Part shown: positions 30,392 through 41,469 of the stretch, piece by piece
How positions within the stretch are numbered: position 1 is the first letter of the stretch
Layout of the letters: each line of letters starts with the position of its first letter
Origin: Takakia lepidozioides
Lineage: Eukaryota > Streptophyta > Takakiopsida > Takakiales > Takakiaceae
NCBI GenBank assembly: GCA_030704615.1
Contig: CM060731.1
Location: 73,266,756 to 73,330,755, forward strand
Direction of reading: 5' to 3'
DNA: 64,000 bases
The notes under the pieces: model-generated
Databases searched by the model: none
Seen by the model: only the letters and a program-made list of their open reading frames with translations
What the model was told of the DNA's origin: nothing
Program-made: the position numbers and the translations under genes

Positions 30392-31056
30392 AGCATTCGT
30401 GTCATTTACCACTGGGGTAACAACTCATTTTGAGTCGTAAAAGTCAAAAAATTGGGATCGACTGGAAGTTACAACAGACTAGTTACAACAGACGTGGTAG
30501 TTGGGTTGGACATCCAATGATTGGAGTGGTAAAGGACGCAGACGCGCGAACAACTGCTCAGCGATTAATGCGATTAATGCTGAAGAACCACGTGGCGTAA
30601 CCAGGCGGGCCGCCCGTGTGTCTGACCTTTTGGGCTGACTTTGACTTTTCCCTCCGGATGAGTGGACCAACTCACTGAAGGGTGGTGACACATGGACGCG
30701 GACGTGGACGACGATGTGGATGCCGACGTGGCGGCGCCACAACGAGCACCACTGCTGCCACGTGGCCACGGGCCCGGGGCGCCACGTGGTAGTAGACCAC
30801 ATAACTTGCAGTGCTACATGCCCAGTGGCAATTGCGACTGCGGAAGTTGGCGCAACCACTGCTTTACTACTTTACATGAAGTGCTCGAAATTACTTGAAC
30901 AATCATTCATAGTGATTCATGCTTTGGAGTTTTGGTGTTTGTAGTGAGTCAACTAGTAATGCCATACAAGAGAACTAGTCATGCATTAGAAATGCACAAA
31001 CGATGAAAGACATGCCATGAAACAAAATGAAATGAAAATGAATGAAATGAAACAAA
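30392..31056. other. Start of a 6.4-kb insertion in the transposase gene
   Basis: No recognised gene. A 126-codon minus-strand frame (30479-30859) has no known domain and overlaps a GC-rich stretch with CCACGTGG sites (30584-30800). The exact insertion border and a target duplication could not be identified. Confidence 0.5.
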
Positions 31057-31266
31057 ATGGTACTTTATTACATCTGCGGAAAGCTCAAAGAGCTTATGGG
31101 ACAAAATGAAAAACACAAAGTAAAAAAGCAGCCCAAAAGCTACTACTACTCTGGGGATTGCCTAAGGGTCAAGGCCTCGTGCAAGTCAAGCAGTTCTGAT
31201 CCTCATAATGCAAGACTTCAGCGAGTTCCACGGAATAGACCATCTACCCATGGAGGTTTCTTGTAG
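31057..31266 (+). repeat. Inverted partner of the repeat at 26580-26765
   Basis: Encodes MVLYYICGKLKELMGQ and then a basic Ser-rich tail. At the nucleotide level it is the complement of the 26.6-26.8 kb segment with scattered changes. Confidence 0.6.
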
Positions 31267-32320
31267 TTATTGATCCACAAGGAATCATAGGTAAATCTTG
31301 TGCTTGAAATTTGGCCCTCTAGGATGAATCTGGACCACACTCTATCCCTGCTTCTTCAGCTATCCATGCCCCTGCACAAATCATGCATTCATCCTTGCCT
31401 TGCTGCTAGTAGCTGACAATGACAACCTACATTTGTTCTAGGAAACACCCAACTCAGCTTATCACACTAGTTCCTATGCTAAATTGCGTCTGCTACTCTC
31501 TGAAATGTAGCAGGCATTCACCTTTTTGCCTCGGTTGTCCCATCATTGACTGGGGGCAGAAAAGTATTCATTCCACAGCTTCTCCTCATGTCTGTTACTT
31601 GTTTTTTGATACTTTCCTGTTGTCACATAGCAGTATCATGTCAAAGTCACTCCAAACTAGATTCACTCAACCAATTAGCTTGCATAATTCAACATGGAAA
31701 TTTTGGACCGATTCTAATAAGAGGGAAAAACAGGGTGAAATGTGCTGAAGAAGATGCCTTCATTAACAATGTCTGATTTTATCAATTGTGCCGTTGCTGC
31801 CAGTTGACCATCTACCCATGCAGGTTTCTTGTAGCTTCATAGTTAATCTGGAGCTTGAAGTCTGGCCCTCTTGGGTGAATCTGCACCCACACTGTATCCT
31901 TGCTCCTTCAACTATCCATGCCTCACACGAATCATGCATACAACCTTGCCTTGTTGCTAGCAGTTGACGATGACAGCCTAGACTTGTTCTAGGAAGCACC
32001 CAACTCAACTTATCACACTAGTTCCTACGCTCAATTGCATCTGCTACTCTCTATGATCTAACAAACATTCACCTTCTTGCCTCGATTGTCCCACCATTGA
32101 CTGGGGTCAGAAAAATATTCATTCCACAACTTCTCCTCGTCTGTGTTACCTGTTTTTGATACCTTCCTGTTGTCACATTGGCAGAATCATATCAAAGTCA
32201 CTCCAAACTATCAAAGCTTCACTCAACCAGCTAACTTGCAGAATTCAGACATGAATAATTAGGGGCGATTCTGATAAGAGGGGAAAACAAGGTGAAATTG
32301 AAGAAGGTGCCTTCATTAGC
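31227..32320 (+). repeat. Two tandem units of about 550 bp
   Basis: Unit 1 (31227-31770) and unit 2 (31803-32320) both run from GACCATCTACCCATG through CACCCAACTCA, TTGACTGGGG and TTCACTCAACCA to GATTCTAATAAGAGGG (GATTCTGATAAGAGGG in unit 2) and GCCTTCATTA. They are non-coding; many small differences indicate an old duplication. Confidence 0.8.
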
Positions 32321-32332
32321 AGTCATTACACT

Positions 32333-32536
32333 CTATCCTTCGCTCAGCCATATTGTTGAACACTCCCTGTCCACAAGGGTATTGTTCAGAATGACATCTG
32401 CCACAATTCCAGCTTTGACGATGCAACCATGGACCTCTTTGCCCTTCCCCAGCAGGCTCGCACATGCACTACAAACGCAAACAACTGGTTGTGGCAAACT
32501 GGGAGCAATATGTGTTAGAAGAAACCACTTATACAA
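32333..32536 (-). pseudogene. PPR protein fragment 1
   Basis: PPR proteins bind organelle RNA through tandem helical repeats. This short minus-strand piece includes VCVCSACASLLGKGKEVHGC and IVKAGIVADVILNNTLVD, the pattern of a PLS-class repeat. It ends where the sequence departs into unrelated DNA. The same segment occurs again at 35261-35446 and in a third version at 35524-35727, so it is a detached duplicate and not a gene. Confidence 0.7.
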
Positions 32537-32599
32537 ATCTACAGCTTACAGGCTGTCTCTATCCTCAAAATTGGCAGCACATCACCCGCTACTATGACA

Positions 32600-34350
32600 T
32601 ATATTGCCCTAGACACACATTGCCCTAACTGCCATCCCCAAGATGCTACCCCCACCAGACTTCTCTCACTTGGGTCCTTGCAAGGCTGACTTCCAGCTTT
32701 GACTCTGTGCATGGGGCCTATCGGACAACATACACCAGCAAGCCCTCCCCCTATCCTGCATCAACTCATCTCAGTCTTATCAACTGCACAACGTATGATG
32801 GGAGTGAGTGCAACATGGGAAAGAGCCACAACACATGATGAGCTGTAGGGAAGAAGCAACATTGTGCAAGTAAAGCAAATGATGAAGCAGAAAGACGAGG
32901 CAACATGGGAGAAGGGAAAATGGGGTCCAAGGGCTGAGAAGGTCAACTAGTCAACAATGAGGAACTGGCTCTGGAGCACTATGTTGATGATTAAAGGGAG
33001 CAGCAAATACATGTGGGGCATCGCAGCAAAGTGCATGCCAATGAGGGTCAGAATAGTGCAAGAAAGACTCCACGGATGATGGGCAGCCAAGGGAGATGCA
33101 GTGAGACAAGGCACTCATGGCAAGGGAGCTGCCAAGACAAAACTGTTGATTAGGCAACGGAGAAAAAGGAAAGCACAAGATCAACTACGAGGAAAAGTAT
33201 CAATTCAAGCATGGGAGTTGCTGCTAAAACAAGAGGAGGAAGACATACGAGGTGAAGCATCAAGGGAACCAGTAGGAGATGAGGAAGATGGAGCACACTT
33301 TCTTGTCAAAGGTTGGCGGCGAAGAATGCAACCCAGCAATCAGAAAGTGAGGCACCCGAGGCTGGACTGCTGCAAAGAGGTACAAAGACATGAGCTGAGA
33401 ATGAGATGTTGCCTTTCGTTGAAGTTCCCCACACAAGGGCTGTTTGGCAAGCAAAACCCCAGGCAAGGATAAGAGGTGAATCTGGGATAAAACCAGCAGC
33501 TGGGAGTGAGGAAAGACACAAGGAAGGGCAGCAATACCTTGTCAAATCTGAGGGTGATGGCTGGAGAAAATTAAACAAGGACTGGAAGTATGGGAGCAGC
33601 AATCGCATGAAGAAAAATCTGCCTGAGAGGTTGAAGAGTGAAAGGGAGGAAGACAGGCACCTCGCTTATGAAAAGTGGAAGGGCAGGGTAGAAAACGTGA
33701 TGCCTGAAATTGATGGGAGCTCGTGGGAGACTGTGCCAAGAAGACTCCAATCAGCTGTTGCCAACAATCGGACCAGTGAAAGATCGCCCTTGGCTGGCGC
33801 AACACCACAAAATAAGTGCAGCCCTGATAGCATGGTGAGTGGGGCACCAACAGAGCCAGAAAATGAGGGAGAAGGAGGAGACTTCCTTCCAAGAAAGTCA
33901 ATGCGGGCCTGCAGTGGCATGCAAGGAAAGGGACACCGTAAGTGTTGCCAACAGATGTAAATCAGTGCTCATTCATTCGAAAGCACCACGGGAGATGAAG
34001 GAAAAGACACCTGCAGGGACGTTGAAGCATAAAAGAGGAGAGCACTTCACTTGGGAAGAAAGTGAAGCATTGGAGAACGAGGCTGATGACTGGCAGTCTG
34101 AAAAGGAAAGGCGGTTGTGGGAAACCCTGCCAAGACCCAAGACAACCATATAGAGAGAATCAAGCAGGTGGGAACTGCCCTTCATTGGGGTGGTGCAAAC
34201 AAGAGCAAGACCAGAAGCTGAACCACATGAGAAGATAGTGTGTCATCACAGATGGAGACCCTGGAAAATGCTCTGCCCAGGAGATGAAGAACATTAGGCA
34301 ACTAGAAATGTGGGGGGCTGAATATGCTCTGCAGTCAACTTGGCTTGTTG
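32600..34350. other. Purine-rich region with weak open frames
   Basis: Plus-strand frames at 33101-33472, 33406-33960 and 33839-34153 encode Lys/Glu/Arg-rich sequence with no recognised domain. Several read similar phrases (W-K/R-x-V/L, ETVPRRLQ against ETLPRPKT), hinting at an internally repetitive unit. The bias may follow from purine content alone. Confidence 0.35.
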
Positions 34351-35099
34351 AATGCTTGCATAAGAGATGAGGGGTTGTTGTCAGTACACGGCATTGAGTT
34401 CATCAAATCCTACAACAGCCCACCATCGCTGCCCACTGCTTACAAACTGCCACAAAAACAGTTTCACAGGACTTACAGATGATTGGTGGAAGGCAAGGCC
34501 CCTCGCCATGGGCCAGATTAATTGTATGTTGCAGCCCAGAACAACGACGGGAAGTCATCTAGGGCAGCAAACCCCATCTTGGCAGCGTCTTTTGTGTGAG
34601 AGAAGTCAAGCTGAACCTGCTCATCATATCGAGTGGGATGGACCAGATGTAAAGCTGCCAAGCCAACCACACTCATATTCGCACTCAAGCAACATAAGCT
34701 GGAGCCATTTTCAGATTATGAGTACCCGTGTTTTAAGAATACTCCTTCTTCAACTTGCGGTGAACGGGCAGAAAACTTCACAATGTGCAGCAGATTAATG
34801 GACCAAGATGCGGAGCTGAATTGGGTATCCAGTTAGGCAATGCTGGTTTCAAAACCCCGTTCCATCCCTGCGTTTGAAGATCTGGCTTGAATGGGCACAC
34901 TCCGGCAGTGGAAGGCTCACGGAGTAATGAGTTTGGGCTGATATGCATGCTGACATGCCATGCCGGTGCAAAGAACAACGTTCTGAGTGGCGATTGTGAT
35001 CTCAAAATCTGCCCCTGCATTCAAGCTGATTTCTCTCTCGAGCAGAGCCGCCTTGTGGATGTTCCAGCCAGTGTCCAAAAACAGCTCAAGTGCAAGACA

Positions 35100-36012
35100 A
35101 CAACATCAGCAAGGCATGGGTTAGCTAAGCAAGGTCATGGTGGAGAGGCATTTGAACTCTCTGAACGTAATGTGGTCGGACTTCACCCCCTCCCACATCA
35201 ACTGCTCATAGGTCTCCAAAACCTGCAATCCCCGCCCCTGTTGTGCATGTCCTGCGATCATCACTTTCCACGACACCACATTTCGCTCAGCCATATTGTT
35301 GAACACTCCCTATCTAGAAGGGTATTCATGTTGACATCTACCACAATTCCAGCTTTGACGATGCAACCATGGACCTCTTTGCCCTTCTCCAACAGGCTCG
35401 CACATGCACTACAAACACAAACAAACGTAATGTGCTCGGGCTTCACCCCCTAGACCCACATCATTTGCTCATAGGTCTCCAAAACCCGCAATCCCCGCCC
35501 ATGTTGTGCATGTCCTGCGATCATCACGTTCCACCACACCACATTTCGCTCAGCCATATTGTTAAACACTCCTTGTCCACAAGGGAATGCTCCCACGTTT
35601 GGCATACATGTCGACGAGGTATTGTTACATCTGGTACAGTTCCAGCTTTGACAATGTCACGATGGACCTCTTTGCCCTTTACCAAGTCTCCAGGGCTGCC
35701 AGGTTTGCACATGCATTGCAAACACAAATGAACGTGACCCGGTCAGGCTGCACCTCTTCTCAACATTTGCTCATATGTCTCCAATGCCCTCATCCCGCAC
35801 ACATGCTGGCCATATCTTGCGAGATTCAGCGTGTTCCTTGAGACAACATCTTGTTCAGCCATGTTATCAAACTCTCCCTTCGCAACTTCATAGGTCTCCA
35901 AAGCCTCCATCCCACGTCCCTGCTGTGCATACCCTGCAAGCATCGCACTCCACGACACTACATCTCGGCAAAACAGGCTGAAATAGCTCGAAGAAGAAGG
36001 TGCCCTCACCAC
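35100..36012 (-). pseudogene. PPR protein fragments 2-4 (degenerate tandem pieces)
   Basis: On the minus strand the pieces in order are DVVSWSAMLAGYAQQGRGME with ALETYE (35930-35980), a decayed repeat with ALETYEQMLRRGAA (to 35743), and GKEVHRDIVKAGTVPDVTIP (35524-35727). Next come PEHITFVCVCSACASLLEKG (35261-35446) and ERNVVSWKVMIAGHAQQGRG with LETYEQLMWEGVKSDHITF (35121-35306). The arrangement VVSW...AGYAQQG...ALE...M...GV-P/S-D-ITF...ACAS...GK-VH is that of plant PLS-class PPR proteins. Stops, slips and repeated segments show it is non-functional. It lies inside the insertion that splits the CACTA transposase. Confidence 0.75.
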
Positions 36013-36775
36013 ATTGTCCTCTACCTTGTGTCATGACCCATTGCGGATTAGACTGACCATGAACCCAAGAAGACCTCTTGTGCGTGCTGCTTGTATCTCT
36101 AGTCAGGTAATGTGGGATTGGTTCGTAAGAACCACCACGGTGCAGCTGAGCGGGCAGAGATTAAAATATGGGTTGCTAAGACCAAGCTGATTCCCCCAAG
36201 AACCTTGTGATCATCAGGAAGAATACCAAATCATGGTACAAAGGGGAGCCAAGAGCCCACATTTGCACATAATGCGCCCTTGACGCCATAAACGCTTGCA
36301 ACAACAGGACATGGGCCTCGATTTGGTCTTCGTCCTTCTCGCATCACTTGTTCGTCTCTCTCTCAAGCCTCCATCCCTCTCCCAACACTTAGACAAATTC
36401 AGGCAAAGGACAAAGTTACTCTTCCACCCTTAGATCATTTTACATCCGACGATTAGAACAATCTCTACGAGCCACACAAGCCCTAAAATACATTAAAATA
36501 TTCCACGTCATGAGCCATGTGGAGCACTTATAAAAATTCCATTTTTGAATAGGGTGTGCAATGAATGCCTAGTTGTTAAGAGTCGTTCTCTAGTGCTTAA
36601 AACCACTTGTAATTGCTATTTAAAATTTAAAAAAAAAACAATTTACGTAATTGAATTAAATCGCCGCGAATATTGTGCCGACTGCGGAGTCATTGATGCA
36701 ACTTCTATCTGCCATTAGAAATGTGAATTTATCCGTTACGACTGTGCAGTAGTAACAAACATCTCAAAGTTGTTC
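36013..36775. other. AT-rich end of the insertion
   Basis: No coding signal. A poly-A stretch (ATTTAAAATTTAAAAAAAAA, 36622-36641) lies about 130 bp before the transposase sequence resumes. It could be the tail of a retroposed segment. Confidence 0.4.
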
Positions 36776-37427
36776 CCTCAGTGGTTTTGGACATGCAGTC
36801 GATTCGGAAAAGACACGAATGCTTCTAGTGCAAGTTCTCCATCTTGCTCTACGTGGTTTAATGGCTAAGGGCGTACGAAATGCCATATTGCAAGTATCCC
36901 GAGTGTTTCGCAAACTCTGTGCAAAGTGATTGATCCCATCTCCTTCCCCCCTCATCAACTGTGATTTCGATTTTATCAGCGAGCACGAAGGGCTGAAGAA
37001 GGAGGTGACTGTCACACTCTGCCTCCTTGAAAAAGAGTTCCCACCCTCTTTTTTTGATATAATGTCGCATTTGCTTATTCACCTAGTTGACGAGCTGGAT
37101 TTGTGTGGCCCTGTGACCTCCTGGTGGATGTACCCTGTGGAGCGGGCTATGAAGGATCACAAAGGGTACGTTCGCAACATGGCAAAGCCCGAAGGCAGTA
37201 TGGCCGAGGGCTACATGTTTGAGGAGGCTCTTGGCTTTGGCACAGAGTACTTGGCTAGTTTTGATGCTACTAGACGGAGAGTGTGGGATGCAGGAGAGGA
37301 GGAATCCGTGTCTGGCTGCGTGATGGAAGGAGTAGGGAAACCCCGCAAATTCACGGTAGAACTGTGTTCAGTTCTCCACCGGTACATCATTGAAAACTAT
37401 CCTAGCATGCGCACCATGTTCGAGTAA
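36776..37427 (+). pseudogene. CACTA transposase, DUF4218 region
   Basis: Continuation of the split tnp2 gene. LALRGLMAKGVRNAI (near 36836-36880) and VFRKLCAK lead, after a stop near 36929, into VTVTLCLLEKEFPPSFFDIM, HLLIHLVDELDLCGPVTSWW and MYPVERAMKDHKGYVRN. Then come KPEGSMAEGYMFEEALGF and a stop at 37425-37427. These are the hallmark blocks of DUF4218, found C-terminal to tnp2 in plant CACTA transposases. A one-base shift before 36930 and the lost 5' junction make it non-functional as it stands. Confidence 0.85.
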
Positions 37428-37622
37428 GTGAGAAGCTCATTAACAAAGGTGACAATGCAACAGTTCATTCCCTTCCTGTTTATGCCTGTTTGTAATTGCT
37501 GGTTGTCATGTAAGTGCATTATGTGCACGTGTTGGTTCTCACGGGAGGGACACATTCATATATGTCAGGATGTATGAAACAATTCGAGTACGTGTGGAGG
37601 CAATCGCTGGTTGTTTCTGCAG

Positions 37623-37991
37623 GAAGAACGTGCTGAAGGGAGGGCAGCTCACGGGGAGGACTATGAGTACCCACCTGACTTGGCTCTTCCTCCCAAATAT
37701 ACAGATTGGCTGGTTGATGTTGTGCGCTCACATGTGGCAAGGATTCCCAATTCCGAATCTGATCGCATTTATTGCCAAATGTTGGACTTGTCCAGGCCTC
37801 CCTCGATCATTGCAACTTCATACAATAGCATGTCAGCTTATGGAAACCACTATAGGGTGTCTTCAACCAATATTGGCACAAGTAGAGTGTCATATGACTC
37901 AGGGGTGTCATCTGTTTTCCACCATGTATCTACAAACAGTGCAGGAGAGGAGGTGGTAGAAAGCCTGCGATACGTGGGTGTCATTAGGGAG
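37623..37991 (+). CDS. CACTA transposase C-terminal exon (DUF4216-like), part 1
   Basis: Begins after the acceptor TTGTTTCTGCAG. Encodes PPKYTDWLVDVVRSHVARIP, then ATSYNSMSAYGNHYRVSSTN and EEVVESLRYVGVIRE, where it is cut by the solo LTR. DUF4216 regions typically include Y-G-V-I/L-x-E-I-I-E-L-D-Y. Here that motif is completed only after the LTR, at 39046. Confidence 0.75.
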
Positions 37992-39045
37992 TGTTAGAGG
38001 ACTGTCGGGGACTTAGACACTTATACGGGATTTGTAGGGTACCCTTAATTTTTGCACAGACTAAGACCAATAGGAGCCTTAGGGGTGACAGCAGCGCACT
38101 GTAGAGGGGGGTTACACAGCCCGTCACAGTCGTCACAGCCGACACAGCCAACACAGCCCGTCACAGTCGTCACAGCGACACAGCCAACACACCCGTCACA
38201 GCCGACACAGCCAACACAGCCCGTCACAGTCGTCACAGCCAACACAGCCCGTCACAGTCGTCACAGCCGACACAGCCAACACAGCCCGTCACAGTCGTCA
38301 CAACAGACACAGCCACACAGCCAGTCACAGCCCGACATAGCCAAACACAGTCGCACAGCCAGTCACAGCCCGTCACAGTTTCACACAGCCAGTCACAGCT
38401 TGACACAGCTGTCACGATCATAGGGAACGAAGAGTAGGACATGGAACGACTGTGGGAAACAACACCTGCGAAGGGAACATGTTAGTTCACAGACACGGTT
38501 AGTGAGGGAAACGGTTAGAACCGCGGAGAGGAAGATAAAGGGGGAGACGGGGAATTGAGGGACATGATTCGGAGGAGGACTTCTTGGTGATAGAGAGAGA
38601 GGGGATGGGCAGAGATGAAGAACGGAAGTGAAGATAGAGAGATGATGAGTAGATGCTTGATATAGGCAAGGCTGTATGATATGATATGTAGAGCAGATTA
38701 GATTAGAGACACAATGGCTTCGGCCTGATACCTGATAAATCATAATCGGATACTTTTACGATACAATCACACTGTGTAGAGAGATCTGAGTGAAGCTGTG
38801 AAATGAATGGATGAGCTGATGGAATCCAATAGATTGATAAAGCAAACTGATACTTAATTATCAATGGTAAGATAGCTAACATGAATACCAAAAGGGAAAC
38901 AAATAGGAAACACCCCCATGATACACTAGCTGTAGGTCATGACTGATTGTTCTGCGCGGGCCGAGTACTTAGAGATTCCAACTCTTCTATCTTGGGTTTT
39001 CCGCCTCGAATAGCGAAGGGATGGGTGAGTAAAAGCCGCGCGACA
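37992..39045 (+). mobile_element. Solo LTR of the second gypsy family (1054 bp)
   Basis: TG...CA ends, and a perfect 5-bp target duplication, GGGAG, at 37987-37991 and 39046-39050. It matches the LTR at 11187-12194 throughout. Removing it with one GGGAG joins YVGVIRE to ILEIDYGK in frame. Solo LTRs arise by recombination between the two LTRs of a full element. Confidence 0.95.
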
Positions 39046-39235
39046 GGGAGATACTAGAAATTGACTATGGGAAGACAAGGCCCATTGTGATGTTGTGTTC
39101 TTGGGTTCAGGCAAAGAAGGGGAGCCGCAATCAGCCTGCATCCATGAAGCAAGGTGATCTGAATGTGGGCCAGACAATTGAAGTGATTCCCAAAGTTCTT
39201 GCCTCAATATATAGGGATGTGCGCAACGAGGCCCC
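39046..39235 (+). CDS. CACTA transposase C-terminal exon (DUF4216-like), part 2
   Basis: Reads ILEIDYGKTRPIVMLCSWV, then GDLNVGQTIEVIPKVLASIY and RDVRNEAP before it is cut by copy B of the methyltransferase retrotransposon. The first block matches the I-I-E-L-D-Y-G...V-x-F/L-x-C-x-W-V segment of DUF4216. The frame is the continuation of 37623-37991. Confidence 0.75.
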
Positions 39236-39321
39236 TGTCGTGCGCATACATATCGCTACACAACTACATCGCTGTCCAAACCACACCACACATATATGCA
39301 CAATAAAGTAGTCTAGCACAA

Positions 39322-39672
39322 TGATAGAAAGATACTTTGACACACTGTTGACACAAAACATGGAAACCAAAATCATCACTCTTTGAAATAGAAGTCGAGC
39401 CAGGGGCACCCCAAGCTATGGGACTCCACCCCACAACAACCTACACTCCCATCATAAGCACACACAGCTTCTAAACGCAGGAAGGAGCTCGGTCGCGCAG
39501 GCTCAACTCGAGAGAGATGAGCTGCACGACTGCCGCTCTCGTGAAGATAAGACAGACCAGGTGTCAAACTAAACTTGACACCTGATTTAACACTTGACCT
39601 AAATCCAAGTGTTAAATACAAATAACTAGTTTTATTCTAGCTGTTTTCACACTGTGCTTATTTAACTTGACA
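39322..39672 (-). repeat. 351-bp LTR unit at the 3' side of copy B
   Basis: TG...CA on either strand, and nearly identical in sequence and equal in length to 50671-51021. Here it is flanked on both sides by the 86-bp repeat (39236-39321 and 39675-39760). The polypurine tract complement TCGCCCCCC starts at 39761, so the 3' LTR could be read as 351, 437 or 525 bp. Confidence 0.85.
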
Positions 39673-39674
39673 GC

Positions 39675-39760
39675 TGTCGTGCGCATACATATCGCTACAC
39701 AACTACATCGCTGTCCAAACCACACCACACATATATGCACAATAAAGTAGTCTAGCACAA
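39675..39760 (-). repeat. 86-bp repeat beside the polypurine tract of copy B
   Basis: Same 86-bp sequence as at 39236-39321, two bases inside the 351-bp unit. The outer copy forms the end of the insertion. Confidence 0.8.
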
Positions 39761-40019
39761 TCGCCCCCCTAGCTGGTGGATAGGTCCCTCTACCTCCAGA
39801 TAGCTACAAGATGTAATAGCCACAGCCGTACTAAGTCCTCTATCACTGTCTTTATCGTGCTCAAACTCTATCAACCAAGAGGCCGGGTACAAGAGTAGCC
39901 CCATCGTTAGTCGCCGTCTTGCAATCTATGAACTTGAGCCAAGATCTCGTGTGTTCAAGGTCTCCTAGTAGCTGGGCCTTGCGTTTCTTGTTAGCCTCCC
40001 ATGGTTGTATCCACTCCCA

Positions 40020-40190
40020 CTATCCAATGCAATGTGGACATAACCAATCCCCATCCGGAACCATCTCAAGAGGTGGAGTCAAGCATCCCATATGCCAACC
40101 TCTAGAGCACCGATCACATACCAGCATTGTGGCTGCCCCTTTAGCAGACCCACACAACATGCACCTCAAACCTGCAGATACCACTGCCAG
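40020..40190 (-). CDS. PHD finger, C-terminus of copy B polyprotein (intact)
   Basis: Reads LRCMLCGSAKGAATMLVCDR, CSRGWHMGCLTPPLEMVPDG and DWLCPHCIG-stop. The cysteines and histidine follow C-x2-C, C-x2-C, x4-H-x2-C and C-x2-C, the Cys4-His-Cys3 pattern of PHD fingers, with the conserved Trp two residues before the last pair (W-L-C). PHD fingers of this kind usually read methylation of histone H3 lysine 4 or its absence; the binding state here cannot be told from sequence alone. It is the last domain of the polyprotein, continuous with the integrase C-terminal domain. A role in choosing integration sites, like that of chromodomains, is my inference. Confidence 0.93.
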   Translation of the reverse strand: MAVVSAGLRCMLCGSAKGAATMLVCDRCSRGWHMGCLTPPLEMVPDGDWLCPHCIG

Positions 40191-41390
40191 GTTTGGGTCA
40201 ATCCTGCCATCGACATTCGGAAGGTGACATGGCGCACAATTACGCACATGGTCCTTCCAAGTGATGCCATCCCGACCCTCCAAGACCAAGACGCCTGAGG
40301 GCAAGACCTCTCGAACCCTCAAAATAACACGTCCTGCAGTCACATCCAGGGTCGTAGGAGCAGTCTGCTGCAGATAGACATAGTCACCAGGGTTGAATCT
40401 CCGAACCCCAGGACGATAGCCCCCACCACGTATGGTAGCATACCTCAACGTATCACGGTGTTGTGCAATGGCAAGGTTCTCGAAAGCCATAGGCATGACT
40501 CTCTTGAACAACTCTGCACGCTACTCACATGCACGTGCCCACACGTCCGGATCGTCAAGGTTAAGAACTGTAGCAGCTTCTCTGCGAATGGATGTAGGCA
40601 AATCCGGCTCTCGGCCAAAGAGAAGAAAGTATGGTGAGAAGGAGGCAAGTGATGCTTGCTTGCTGAACCTGTAGCCCATGGCTAACCAGGGTAACTGAAG
40701 GTCCCAATCTCCTAGGTGTCCCTTCTGCAAGCCATACTTGCGCAAACCCCTCTTTACTGTCTGAACAACTCTCTCTGCCAAGCCATCGGCTTCAGGATGA
40801 TCCCGAGAAGTGGTGCGGTGGTCTATCAAGGCCTTGTCACACAAAGCCTGAAACTCCCCCAAGAACTCTCTCCCTTGGTCCGTGAGTACCTCAGCTGGAG
40901 CACCGAATCGGCTAAGCACACAATCCAGGAATGCATACGCAGCTCCCTCACTTGCCTTATCAGGCAATGGAACCAATTCAATCCACTTGGAGAAGTGCTC
41001 CACCATCACCAACACGTACTTGTTGTGGCGCATGGTCAGTGGCAACGGCCCTGCGAAGTCAAGACTCCACCTGTAGCCCAATCCCATGATCGGAAGAGGG
41101 TGCAATTGTGGAGTAGGGGCGTTGAATGAAGCACGCACCCTGTCACACACCATGCACCTAGCCACAAATTGTTGCACCTCTGTGTGCATACCACGCCACC
41201 AATACTGCCCCTGCAGTAGACTATGAGTGCGTCGCACCCCAAAATGCCCCAACTCCTCATGGGCATGCCGCACTAACCGTGCCCGCTGTGTTGGATGAGG
41301 CACAATCTCACTCGACCATCCTCCCACACTCGGAGCAGGTGTGTCCCCTCCCACCTGAACCTCTTGGCTCGTTGTAGGATCCGATCCCTC
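40190..41390 (-). CDS. int: Integrase of copy B
   Basis: One frame covers the HHCC zinc domain (HAHEELGHFG, CMVCDRVR) and the catalytic core with D,D,E in LDFAGP, LTDQGREFLG and GLAERVVQ (41354 down to 40521). A stop near 40521 then interrupts, and the C-terminal part (PGDYVYLQQTAPTTLDV, VRVREVL-type strands) continues from 40511 in another frame into the PHD finger. TSRDHPEADGLAE between the second Asp and Glu is the usual gypsy spacing. Confidence 0.9.
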
Positions 41391-41469
41391 TCCTTGGCAG
41401 TCATAGTGGCTGCCGTGTCTCCACTGCGGAGGTAGTCCAACACAACTGAATCCTCATGTATATCTTTGG

